A stretch of 10,501 nt of DNA from Methanoculleus sp. (GCA_023230425.1 JALNXI010000057.1:1-10501), one strand, 5' to 3'; counted from the first letter of the stretch, positions 1 to 6,217 are shown. The notes: generated by a model from the sequence alone, not told the origin. Translations and numbers: made by a program.

Positions 1-168
1 TCGCGACCGTCTCTTCATGCATGGTAGATCTCTATCTTCCGGGATCGAAAAGATTCGTTTTCGGTCTTCCCGTTGCCACGCTCATGCCGCCACCGCCGCG
101 CCGCAGACCACGGTCCCGGTGGCCGGCCGGGTTTGATCGTTGTCTGTCGCCGGTGTCCCCCAAATATT

Positions 169-234
169 TTTGTGGGTCGTACTATGCATTTTATGGCCCA
201 CAAATTTCGTTGCGGATCGTAAATGACCCACAAA
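169..234. repeat. Three copies of a (A/G)CCCACAAA element
   Basis: TTTGTGGGTC at 169-178 is an exact inverted match to GACCCACAAA at 225-234 and a one-mismatch inverted match to GGCCCACAAA at 195-204. The two direct copies, ATGGCCCACAAA (193-204) and ATGACCCACAAA (223-234), start exactly 30 bases apart, near three helical turns. The left arm could therefore pair with either right arm. The function is unknown; a repeated protein-binding site or alternative hairpins are both possible. Confidence 0.6.
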
Positions 235-252
235 CGTTCCCGGGAATATGGT

Positions 253-287
253 TTGCGTATACCGGATCGGGGTTTTAATATACGCAA
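253..287. repeat. 9-base perfect inverted repeat
   Basis: TTGCGTATA (253-261) and TATACGCAA (279-287) are perfect complements separated by 17 bases. It sits 24 bases past the stop codon of the Fic remnant on the minus strand, so it may be that gene's 3' hairpin or an operator for a gene outside the window. There is no strong T-run beside it. Confidence 0.5.
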
Positions 288-311
288 CCGGGTTTGCAGG
301 TATCAGGATAC

Positions 312-1267
312 TCACAACCGATTTCCCTCGGTGATGGCGAGCCGGCGCGAAAAGACGTAGGTCGTGGCACGCCGACCTCCACCCTCCGCAAGGACGGCGA
401 TGATCTCCCGTTCACGAAGTTGCTGGAGAATCCGGTTCGCTGTCTTCTTCGGGATCCCTGTCTGCTCGAAAAACTCGGACGAACTGAAGATCGGCGTCCC
501 GAAGATCGCATCGATCGCGGCGACAGCATACTGCGACCGGGTTACCTCCGGCACCGTCCGTTTCACCTCGTTGTAGAGATCGAGGATCGCCTTCGCTTTT
601 TTGCTGTTCTCCTCCGCCTGCTCCTCGATGGCGTGGAGGAAGAACGCGATCCAGCCGTTCCAGTCCCCGTCCCGGGAGACCGCGAGCAGCCGCTCGTAGT
701 AGACCGGCCGGTGCCGCTCGAGGTAGGCGCTGATGTAATACATCGGGCTTCGAATCAGCCCCTTCTCGTACATGATCAGCGGGACGAGCATCCTCCCGAT
801 ACGCCCGTTGCCGTCGCAGAACGGGTGGACGAGTTCGAACTGAGCCTTCAGGACGGAGAGTTGGACGAGCACGTCCTTCTCCTCCCGTTGCAGGTAGGCC
901 TCCCAGTCCGCGAGCGCCCCGGTGATATCCCCTGGCGCCGGCGGGACAAAGACCGCGTGCTCGATGTGGGCGTCCCGCCCGATGAAGTTCTGGATCGTGC
1001 GGATGCACCCCGGCTCCCGGTCCATGCCCGGGCTGCCGGCGAGCAGGATCCGGTGCAGGTCGCAGACCAGGGCCGTATCCGCCGCCGGGTCTTGAGGGCA
1101 TCCACCGCAACGTTAAGTGCCTCCCGGTAGTTGATGATCTCCTGGATATCGGCAAGTGTGGTGTCGTTGATCCGCTCCCTCGGGTTCGCCTCGAACCGCA
1201 GGACATCCTCAAGCGACGCCTGCGTCCCCTCGATCCGGGACGACAGCACCGCCTCCTGCGTCAGGAA
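312..1267 (-). pseudogene. Fic-family AMPylase remnant, truncated and frameshifted
   Basis: Fic proteins transfer AMP or other groups onto target hydroxyls. One frame running down from about 1267 reads FLTQEAVLSSRIEGTQASLEDV, which carries the class II autoinhibitory motif SxxxEG, and continues to about ALNVAVDALK near 1090. The reading then has to change frame: the other frame continues as ADTALVCDLHRILLAGSPG, MDREPG, IRTIQNFIG and the catalytic HPFCDGNGRIGR at 792-827, and ends with a winged-helix-like segment (IFSSSEFFEQTGIPKKTANR) and a stop at 312. A TGA at 1268-1270 closes the first frame, and nothing upstream resembles the usual N-terminal region of roughly 80-100 residues. The gene therefore appears both N-terminally truncated and frameshifted near 1075-1095. 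A sequencing error could explain the frameshift but not the missing N-terminus. The catalytic motif is intact, so decay looks recent. Confidence 0.8.
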
Positions 1268-1384
1268 TCAGGCCGGGAGTGTACGGCAGTCTCTGCTTGT
1301 GGCATGTGAGTGTCCGCGGGCACGGGTGGGAGATGCAATACCTATGACGGTGGGCTCTCTCGGGAGCACCTGCGCCCTCTCTCG

Positions 1385-2074
1385 TCAAATCCTCTCAGGA
1401 TTTCCCGCAAACCCCACCACCAGGCCCACGAAGCCTGAGGTGAACGGCACAACCGCACGGCCGAACCCCAACTCCACCAGCATCTCCCGGAACCAGGAGA
1501 CCGAAGTGAACGTGGGTATATTTTTGTCCCGTTGTGCAATCATTCCCTGGATAACGTCGTCGGAAGCTCCCCCCCGCTTCATGCTTCGGCACCAGATCTC
1601 CCTTTGCACCTGCTCCTCCCAGTCGTCTTCGGCCCGGAAGATGTCCCCCCAGATGAACCGGCCTCCCGGCGAGAGCGCCTGCAAAGCCCGGCGGGCGACC
1701 ATAACCCGATCCTCTTTTGGGACATGGTGGAGGCAGAGGGAGGTGACGATCGCATCATAGCGATCTGTCGGCCATGCATCCCGCAAATCCTGTGCAAGAA
1801 ACCTGACCTCTTTGAGGTCGGGTTTTGCCGCTGCCGCCTTCAGCATCTCCGGGGAAAGGTCAATCCCGGTTATCTCTGCATCAGGACATTCCTGCCGGAT
1901 CATCGCGGTAAGGATCCCGGTCCCACAGCCAAGTTCAAGAACCCGCCGTGGATGAGGGGGCAGGTAATCGATGATGGTGGCGAGGAGAAGTGGCTGGCTG
2001 GGGACGATGGCCCTGATGAGACGGTCGTACTCCTCTGCCTCCATGACTCCGTGGACCTCGTGCGTTTCGGTCAT
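1385..2074 (-). CDS. Class I SAM-dependent methyltransferase
   Basis: A 229-residue soluble protein with a Rossmann-type methyltransferase core. Motif I VLELGCGTG lies at residues 45-53 and the acidic ribose-binding strand TGIDLS at 69-74. FLAQDL (92-97) fits motif II, YDAIVTSLCLHHV (106-118) motif IV, and ALSPGGRFIWGD (133-144) the post-core strand. This layout matches the UbiE/Methyltransf_11/25 group, whose substrates range from quinones to small molecules; the substrate here cannot be told. The ATG at 2074 is preceded by GGTGAAGG, which can pair with archaeal 16S rRNA. A TATA-like element near 2141-2150 on this strand would give a leader of about 45 bases. The gene is divergent from the FmdE cassette and reads toward the Fic remnant. 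The family is certain; the role is not. Confidence 0.88.
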   Translation of the reverse strand: MTETHEVHGVMEAEEYDRLIRAIVPSQPLLLATIIDYLPPHPRRVLELGCGTGILTAMIRQECPDAEITGIDLSPEMLKAAAAKPDLKEVRFLAQDLRDAWPTDRYDAIVTSLCLHHVPKEDRVMVARRALQALSPGGRFIWGDIFRAEDDWEEQVQREIWCRSMKRGGASDDVIQGMIAQRDKNIPTFTSVSWFREMLVELGFGRAVVPFTSGFVGLVVGFAGNPERI

Positions 2075-2140
2075 CCTTCACCAGCCTTCCTGTATGTTCG
2101 TTCCGGGTTGTCCATAGGTAAAACTCCTGAATGTGGTGGG

Positions 2141-2150
2141 AAATAATTAC
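2141..2150 (-). promoter_or_regulatory. Probable TATA box of the methyltransferase gene
   Basis: On the minus strand the sequence reads GTAATTATTT, an AT-rich block about 70 bases upstream of the ATG at 2074. It would give a transcript with a leader of about 45 bases that carries the GGTGAAGG ribosome site. The placement is inferred. Confidence 0.35.
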
Positions 2151-2152
2151 GC

Positions 2153-2168
2153 TTATATCATACGTAGT
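2153..2168 (+). promoter_or_regulatory. Candidate operator box shared with 7854-7869
   Basis: TTATATCATACGTAGT matches TTATATCATATTTAGT at 7854-7869 at 14 of 16 positions. Both lie in divergent intergenic regions upstream of plus-strand membrane-transport genes and upstream of a CAATTATT TATA-like block (25 bases to it here, 36 there). A common transcription factor site is inferred. Confidence 0.45.
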
Positions 2169-2183
2169 CTGAATGAACAATTA

Positions 2184-2191
2184 TTAAATAT
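2184..2191 (+). promoter_or_regulatory. TATA box of the FmdE-ABC cassette
   Basis: TTAAATAT lies in an AT-rich block centred about 26 bases before the ATG at 2213. This places the transcript start at or next to the start codon. The bases just before the ATG (GACGATACTCC) contain no Shine-Dalgarno sequence, which fits a leaderless mRNA, common in archaea. Confidence 0.55.
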
Positions 2192-2212
2192 TATCTATAC
2201 GGACGATACTCC

Positions 2213-2656
2213 ATGGATGCAGAGACCCATTCCCACTGCAAATACTATAATATCAAAAATGATTTCTCCGTAGCCGACCTTGCTGCCTTCCACGGCCATC
2301 TGGGGCCTTATATCGTCCTTGGGTATCGGATCGGGAAGTATGTGCGGAGTAACTTCTGCGACGATCCGTTCCGGATGAAGGCCGAGGTCCGCTGCGCCGG
2401 GGTGCCCCCCCAGTCCTGCCTGGCAGACGGAGTCCAGCTCGGGAGCGGGTGTACGCTGGGGAAACGGAACATCGAGATCACCCCTTCGGAGACCATCAGT
2501 TGCGTCTTTGAGGCGGATGGAAGACATATCACCGTCACTCCGCGCCCGTTCCCCCTCCCGAAGCGGGATATGGACTACGAGGCCGCAATCGAGGCCGTGG
2601 CCGAGGAGATGTACTACAGGTGCGACGATGAACTCTTCGACCTCTCCTCGTCCTGA
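2213..2656 (+). CDS. FmdE-domain protein (core domain only)
   Basis: A 147-residue protein of the FmdE family (PF02663), named after a protein encoded with molybdenum formylmethanofuran dehydrogenase. The family fingerprint is clear: AAFHGHLGPYIVLGYRIG (24-41), then C61-AGVPPQS-C69 LADGVQ, and GSGCTLGKRNI (77-87). H27, H29, C61, C69 and C80 are potential metal ligands. The protein stops after the alpha/beta core and lacks the C-terminal zinc-finger domain that longer family members carry. It opens a tight operon: the ABC ATPase starts 6 bases after its stop. That context suggests a role in metal handling beside the transporter, such as a metal chaperone or sensor, rather than a dehydrogenase subunit. 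The family call is firm; the cellular role is inferred. Confidence 0.88.
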   Translation: MDAETHSHCKYYNIKNDFSVADLAAFHGHLGPYIVLGYRIGKYVRSNFCDDPFRMKAEVRCAGVPPQSCLADGVQLGSGCTLGKRNIEITPSETISCVFEADGRHITVTPRPFPLPKRDMDYEAAIEAVAEEMYYRCDDELFDLSSS

Positions 2657-2662
2657 AGGGCC

Positions 2663-3412
2663 ATGACTCCATCGGACCCAATCATCAGGCTTGAAAACGT
2701 GTATACCGCCTACGAAGGTGCGGACCGCCCCACCCTGACGGATATTTCCCTCTCAATAGGGAAGGGCGAGTTCGTGGTGATAGGCGGCCCGAACGGGGCC
2801 GGGAAGACCACGCTGCTTGAGACCATCAACGGGATGCTCCCCATCACCCACGGAAAGGCTATCGTATGCGGGCAGGACGTGCGGGGGGACGGGGTGCAGG
2901 TGCGGTGCCGGGTCGGCTACCTCCTCCAGAACTTTGCCTTTGATCCGCTTACGCCGTTCACGGTCGAGGAGGTCGTCCTGATGGGACGCTACGGCACGAT
3001 CGGACTCTTCAGGAAGCCGGGCAAGGAGGACTACGAAGCGGTGCAAAAAGCCCTACAAATGCTTGGCATCGAGGATCTCGCCACCCGCCCCATCGGGCAG
3101 CTCTCCGGCGGGCAGCAGCAGAAGGTGCTCATGGCCCTGAACCTGGCCCGCAATCCCGAGGTGCTCCTGCTGGACGAGCCCTTCTCCAACCTGGACATGT
3201 TTGCCCGCGAGGAGATCAACCACCTCCTCGCCCGCCTGGTAAGGAGCGGGGTAACGGTGCTGATCGTATCGCATGCCTTCGACGACCTGCCCGACGGGTC
3301 GGTGCGGGTCGTGGTGATGCAGGAGGGGACGATCGTGGTCAGCCGGGAGTGCTCCCCAAAAGAGGTGGAGCAGGTCGTCCGGAGTGCCGGAAAGGGGACT
3401 TCGCATGCTTGA
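2663..3412 (+). CDS. Metal-type ABC transporter ATP-binding protein
   Basis: The 249-residue cytoplasmic ATPase that powers uptake through the adjacent permease. Walker A is GPNGAGKT (42-49), the Q-loop glutamine is Q89 in YLLQNFAFD, the signature is LSGGQQQK (147-154), Walker B is VLLLDEP (167-173) with catalytic E172, and the switch histidine is H204 in VSHAFDD. Its length and its ABC-3 permease partner place it in the zinc/manganese/iron group (ZnuC/MntB-like). All catalytic residues are present, so it should be active. Its last 8 bases overlap the start of the permease gene, implying translational coupling. The ion cannot be read from the ATPase. Confidence 0.93.
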   Translation: MTPSDPIIRLENVYTAYEGADRPTLTDISLSIGKGEFVVIGGPNGAGKTTLLETINGMLPITHGKAIVCGQDVRGDGVQVRCRVGYLLQNFAFDPLTPFTVEEVVLMGRYGTIGLFRKPGKEDYEAVQKALQMLGIEDLATRPIGQLSGGQQQKVLMALNLARNPEVLLLDEPFSNLDMFAREEINHLLARLVRSGVTVLIVSHAFDDLPDGSVRVVVMQEGTIVVSRECSPKEVEQVVRSAGKGTSHA

Positions 3413-4235
3413 GTTCATCATTCAGAACAACATCGTCTGCCATGCCGTGGAGGCCATGCTCTTCGCCTCCGTCGCCTGCGCCGTCCTCAGCGTGATCATC
3501 ACCCAGGTGCAGATCTCCTCCATCGGGTTTACCATGGCCCATGCCGCCTTTGCCGGTGCCGCGCTGGGAATGTTCCTCTCCCTCAATCCAACCGTCTGTT
3601 CCATCGTGGCCGGCGTCAGCGTCGCCTTCCTCATCGGCCCTCTCTCGGATAAGGCCCGGCTCTCTCCCGATACGTCGCTCGGGCTGCTGTTCGGAATCTG
3701 CATGGCCGTGGCCATCTTCTTCATCGCCTACATGCAGACACTCGGGCAGGGTTTCTCCGCCATGGGCCTCCTCTTCGGGGACGTCATCTCTCTCTACCGT
3801 GAAGAGGTATACCTCCTCGCAGCCATCTGCATCGTGGCGATCATTTTCATCGTCGTCCTCTACAAGGAGATCACCGCGATCATCTTCGACAAGAGAATCG
3901 CGGAGTCGGTCGGGATCCGGGTGAAACCGGTTTACTACGCGATGCTCTTTGTCATTGCGCTCACCGTCGCCCTCTGCCTCCCCATCATCGGGGGCCTCCT
4001 CCTCTACGTCTGGCTGGTCGCCCCGGCGGCAATCGCTCTCCAGTTCTGCAACCGGTTGTCCGCGATGTTCGTAGTCGCCCCGACTGTAGCTGCGATCATC
4101 AGCATATCCGGCGCCCTTGTCGGCCTGGAACATTCCCTCCCGGTCGCCCCCCTGACCGCCGTTCTCTTCTCCGTCGTCTTCATCGCCGCGGTGCTCCTCT
4201 CACCCAGGCGACGCGTCACGTTTCGAAAAACTTAA
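3405..4235 (+). CDS. ABC-3 family metal transporter permease
   Basis: A 276-residue integral membrane protein with about seven to eight hydrophobic spans, of the ABC-3 (ZnuB/MntC-like) family. SSIGFTMAHAAFAGAALGMF (about 38-57) corresponds to the conserved 'D-x-L-S-H-A-x-L-P-G' region, and PIIGGLLLYVWLVAPAAIAL near residues 190-215 to the conserved late helices. The ATG at 3405 is chosen over an upstream GTG at 3384 because GGAAAGGGG precedes it and because MLEFIIQNN is a natural short cytoplasmic start. The gene overlaps the ATPase stop (TGA 3410-3412). It ends in a basic tail (SPRRRVTFRKT), as expected for a cytoplasmic C-terminus. Confidence 0.92.
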   Translation: MLEFIIQNNIVCHAVEAMLFASVACAVLSVIITQVQISSIGFTMAHAAFAGAALGMFLSLNPTVCSIVAGVSVAFLIGPLSDKARLSPDTSLGLLFGICMAVAIFFIAYMQTLGQGFSAMGLLFGDVISLYREEVYLLAAICIVAIIFIVVLYKEITAIIFDKRIAESVGIRVKPVYYAMLFVIALTVALCLPIIGGLLLYVWLVAPAAIALQFCNRLSAMFVVAPTVAAIISISGALVGLEHSLPVAPLTAVLFSVVFIAAVLLSPRRRVTFRKT

Positions 4236-4238
4236 TAC
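4224..4238 (+). promoter_or_regulatory. Internal BRE/TATA promoter before the binding protein
   Basis: CGAAAAA (4224-4230) followed by CTTAATAC (4231-4238) has the form of an archaeal BRE plus TATA box. It lies inside the last codons of the permease, centred about 26 bases before the ATG at 4261. No Shine-Dalgarno sequence precedes that ATG (TATTCTCAAT). A leaderless extra transcript for the binding protein is inferred, which would raise its level above the membrane subunits. Confidence 0.5.
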
Positions 4239-4260
4239 TTTAATCATAACTATTCTCAAT

Positions 4261-5244
4261 ATGAACCAAATTCGTATCTTATCTTTTCTACTTGCCCTAC
4301 TTTTCGTAGCACCGGGGGTGAATGCCCTTACGGTGGTCTCCACGACTACCGTTCTCTGGGACCCCATCCAGTATATCGGCGGAGAAAAGGTCGAAGCCAT
4401 CTACATCGCCGACCCGACCATCTGCCCCCACATGCAGGCGGACATCATCCCGAACCGTATCCAGCTGGAGAAGAACTTCATCCGTGATGCCGACCTCTTT
4501 GTTGCCCACAACGGGTCGGTCGATCAGTCCTACGTGATGCCGTATGTCGCTGATTTCATGACTGCCAACAACTACGGCACGGTGGAGTGGGTGACCCTGG
4601 AGAATCCCTCCATGATCTGGAACACGCCGTCGGGGGCAAAAAATCTCTCCAGCGAGGTGGCGGGATGGCTGATCGCTGCAGACCCGGCAAATCGGACGTA
4701 CTACGAAACGCGGTTGAACGATTACCTTGCAGAGATCGATGCCGCAGATCTCTCCTCAGAGGAGCAAGAGGTGATTCCCGGGCAGGATGCCGTGGTGATG
4801 GTATGGCAGCAGGACGCAGCGGTCGGCTGGCTCGGGCTGAACCTGGTATCCATCTATGCACCGGACTTTTATCAGGGTGGAAAATTCACCCCGCGAGTCG
4901 TCGTTGACGATATCCGCAACCATCCCGAAAAATATCGGAACGTGAAGTACGTCATCGAGAACATGCAGTCGGGGGAGCTGGCAAAGGGCCTCGAGGAGGC
5001 GCTTCACGACAACGGGGTGCCTGTAGAGCGGGTCATATTCACCAACTTCCCCAGGTCGCTCCCGGGCGTCGACTCGCTCCCCGACGTCATCCGCTACAAC
5101 AAGGGCCTGGTCACCCCGGTCGAGATCGCATCGGCAGCGGAGGAGACGGCCCCGGCTCAAACCGCTGCCCCGCTCCCCGGAGCGCTGGCCGTTGCGGCAA
5201 TCCTTGGAGGCGGCTCCCTCTTGCTGTTCACCCGCAGGCGGTAG
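4261..5244 (+). CDS. Membrane-anchored metal-type (ZnuA/TroA-like) substrate-binding protein
   Basis: A 327-residue extracytoplasmic receptor for the preceding ABC transporter (cluster A-I fold). It has a signal peptide (residues 1-22, hydrophobic LSFLLALLFVAPG), a periplasm-like body, an Ala/Pro/Glu linker (about 288-305) and a C-terminal membrane helix followed by RRR. This PLPG-helix-Arg tail resembles archaeal C-terminal anchor or sorting signals. The body aligns with ZnuA/TroA landmarks, but the usual metal ligands are altered. The expected DPHxYEP reads DPTICPHM (51-58), and the expected third-ligand histidine region reads VWQQDAAVGW (181-190). Remaining candidates are C55, H57, H83, D185 and E233. 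Specificity is therefore probably not classical zinc or manganese. It is 25 bases from the permease and may also be transcribed separately. Confidence 0.85.
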   Translation: MNQIRILSFLLALLFVAPGVNALTVVSTTTVLWDPIQYIGGEKVEAIYIADPTICPHMQADIIPNRIQLEKNFIRDADLFVAHNGSVDQSYVMPYVADFMTANNYGTVEWVTLENPSMIWNTPSGAKNLSSEVAGWLIAADPANRTYYETRLNDYLAEIDAADLSSEEQEVIPGQDAVVMVWQQDAAVGWLGLNLVSIYAPDFYQGGKFTPRVVVDDIRNHPEKYRNVKYVIENMQSGELAKGLEEALHDNGVPVERVIFTNFPRSLPGVDSLPDVIRYNKGLVTPVEIASAAEETAPAQTAAPLPGALAVAAILGGGSLLLFTRRR

Positions 5245-5272
5245 GAATCGCTTTCACCACTTTTTGATTCTG

Positions 5273-5283
5273 GAGGAAAAAAC
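5273..5283 (+). promoter_or_regulatory. Strong ribosome binding site before the 34-residue ORF
   Basis: GGAGG at 5272-5276 lies 7 bases before the ATG at 5284 and complements the 3' end of archaeal 16S rRNA well. It is the main reason for accepting the small ORF that follows. Confidence 0.6.
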
Positions 5284-5388
5284 ATGGAACAACTGAACGA
5301 GATCACGAAAACTGATCTATTGCTGCCGGGTTTTCAGGGCCGCGGGCGCACCCGCCCGGGCATCGCTGCCGAAAGGAGGGACCCATGA
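5284..5388 (+). CDS. Hypothetical 34-residue protein, coupled to trmO
   Basis: A short ORF that begins MEQLNEITKTDLLLPGF and becomes Arg/Gly-rich (QGRGRTRPGIAAERRDP). It is supported by an optimal GGAGG site 7 bases upstream and by a TGA stop that shares ATGA with the start codon of the next gene at 5385. Such overlap usually means translational coupling. No membrane segment, cysteine or known domain is visible. It may be a real small protein or a leader peptide whose translation controls trmO. It lies 39 bases after the binding-protein gene, so it is probably read from the cassette mRNA. Real translation is plausible but unproven. Confidence 0.5.
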   Translation: MEQLNEITKTDLLLPGFQGRGRTRPGIAAERRDP

Positions 5389-5789
5389 ACGCCGACCTGG
5401 ATCCCATCGGGTACGTTTCTTCGCCGTATAAGAGAAAAGAGGATGCCCCGCGGCAGGGCAGGCTGACCGACACCGAAACGGAGATCGTCATCGACGAACG
5501 ATACCTCCCCGGCCTTTTCAGGGTCGAGGAGAAGAAGCATCTCTTCGTGCTCTGCTGGTTTGACCGGTCCGACCGGACCGTACTCCGTGCGACACCACCG
5601 CACAACCCGGTGGAGCATGGCGTGTTTGCAACCCGCTCCCCCAACCGGCCGAACCCGATCAGCCTGTCGCTCGTCGATGTCATCGATATACAGGGCGGGA
5701 GAATCCGGGTCAGGGGACTGGAGGCTCTGGACGGGACGCCGGTCCTCGATATCAAACCCTACTCAGAGGAGATCGACTGCCCGAAATGA
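5385..5789 (+). CDS. trmO: TrmO/TsaA-type tRNA N6-methyltransferase
   Basis: A 134-residue single-domain protein of the TsaA/YaeB/TrmO family. Characterised members use SAM to N6-methylate t6A37 in certain tRNAs. The family fingerprint is clear: IGYVSSPYKR (8-17), APRQG (21-25), the hallmark GVFATRSPNRPNPISLS (79-95) and LDGTPVLDIKPY (115-126). It lacks the extra C-terminal domain of bacterial TrmO, as is common for archaeal members. GAAAGGAGG precedes the ATG, giving it a strong ribosome site in addition to coupling with the small upstream ORF. Its place at the end of a metal-transport cassette is odd for a tRNA enzyme, and its substrate in archaea is not certain. The domain is secure; the exact reaction is by homology. 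Confidence 0.85.
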   Translation: MNADLDPIGYVSSPYKRKEDAPRQGRLTDTETEIVIDERYLPGLFRVEEKKHLFVLCWFDRSDRTVLRATPPHNPVEHGVFATRSPNRPNPISLSLVDVIDIQGGRIRVRGLEALDGTPVLDIKPYSEEIDCPK

Positions 5790-5816
5790 GATAGGATAGG
5801 GCCAGAGATTCGGCCG

Positions 5817-5852
5817 TTTTATTCCACCATTTTTTCCGGGGAATTCCCCCGG
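5817..5852 (+). terminator. T-rich tracts and GC hairpin after trmO
   Basis: TTTTATT (5815-5821) and a T6 run (5830-5835) are typical archaeal termination signals. They are followed at once by a hairpin, CCGGGG (5836-5841) paired with CCCCGG (5847-5852). This fits the end of the plus-strand cassette. Confidence 0.5.
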
Positions 5853-6037
5853 TGTGTTTGTTTCGTGATCTCCCAATACCCGGGAGCAGCCTGAAAACGA
5901 ACGGGCCTTCACTTCAATTCGGCCAGTCGTGCCGAGTTGGCAGTCACCGGGATCGGCGTGACGCCGGGTGTTCGGGCCGCACGCAGGGCATCCGCTCCCA
6001 GTGGATGCGGTCATGCCCCTCAAACATCACGACGATG
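5853..6037. other. Convergent intergenic stretch, no supported gene
   Basis: This lies between the trmO terminator and the stop of the minus-strand 44-residue gene. An 83-codon minus frame starts at an ATG at 6014 and contains GCPACG, but its stop lies inside the 3' end of trmO and its sequence resembles no family I know. I see nothing else in the stretch. Confidence 0.4.
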
Positions 6038-6172
6038 TCATCCGCGTGGCCGAAATGTCCGGGACGGGCACCGCCCGGCATCCCGGTCGGCGGGAACGGG
6101 GCCGTTGATGCTGCATTCCCCGTCGGTCTCGGTCTTCTTCGTATAGAGGGCGCAGTCGCTGCAGGTCGGCAT
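6038..6172 (-). CDS. Small four-cysteine protein, 44 residues
   Basis: The ORF reads MPTCSDCALYTKKTETDGE, then CSINGPVPADRDAGRC and PSRTFRPRG. The cysteines C4, C7, C20 and C35 form CxxC-x12-C-x14-CP, a natural set of four ligands for one zinc ion or one iron-sulfur cluster. The ATG is preceded by AAGAGGA with normal spacing. It is too short for usual gene-calling cut-offs. It follows the methyltransferase gene by 45 bases on the same strand and is probably its operon partner. The C-terminal PADxDAxxCP pattern loosely recalls the small Fe-S subunits of glycyl-radical decarboxylases and benzylsuccinate synthase, but no such enzyme lies nearby, so I do not assign that function. Role unknown; coding status fairly sure because the composition is protein-like throughout. 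Confidence 0.7.
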   Translation of the reverse strand: MPTCSDCALYTKKTETDGECSINGPVPADRDAGRCPSRTFRPRG

Positions 6173-6217
6173 AAAATCCTCTTTCCCACCCGGGGGATAT
6201 AGGTTTTGCCGGCCGGG

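Larger units (their letters stand above)
1..311. other. Noncoding repeat-rich stretch
   Basis: No convincing gene is seen here. Short open frames exist on both strands but none resembles a protein family, and several run through the repeats described separately. The stretch lies downstream of the broken Fic gene, which ends at 312 on the minus strand. It holds three copies of a CCCACAAA-type element at 169-234 and a 9-base inverted repeat at 253-287. AT-rich islands near 162-170 and 273-282 could be promoter parts for something left of the window. Confidence 0.5.

Noticed and set aside
169..234. A CRISPR-like array from the repeated CCCACAAA units
   Set aside because: Only three short units in mixed orientation with no consistent long repeat or spacer, and no cas genes nearby.
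294..1130. A 278-codon plus-strand open frame
   Set aside because: It reads Arg/Asp/Pro-rich low-complexity protein and lies antisense to the clear Fic motifs; it is a GC-rich shadow.
412..1212. A 266-codon minus-strand open frame in a third frame over the Fic remnant
   Set aside because: Its translation is Arg/Gly/Pro-rich with no family motifs; the two frames carrying the Fic motifs explain the region.
2663..5244. A molybdate/tungstate ABC transporter, suggested by the FmdE neighbour
   Set aside because: The permease and binding protein belong to the ABC-3 and cluster A-I cation families, not to the ModABC/WtpABC type.
5763..6014. An 83-codon minus frame containing GCPACG
   Set aside because: It runs into the 3' end of trmO, has no family resemblance and changes character along its length; the CPxC motif alone is weak evidence.
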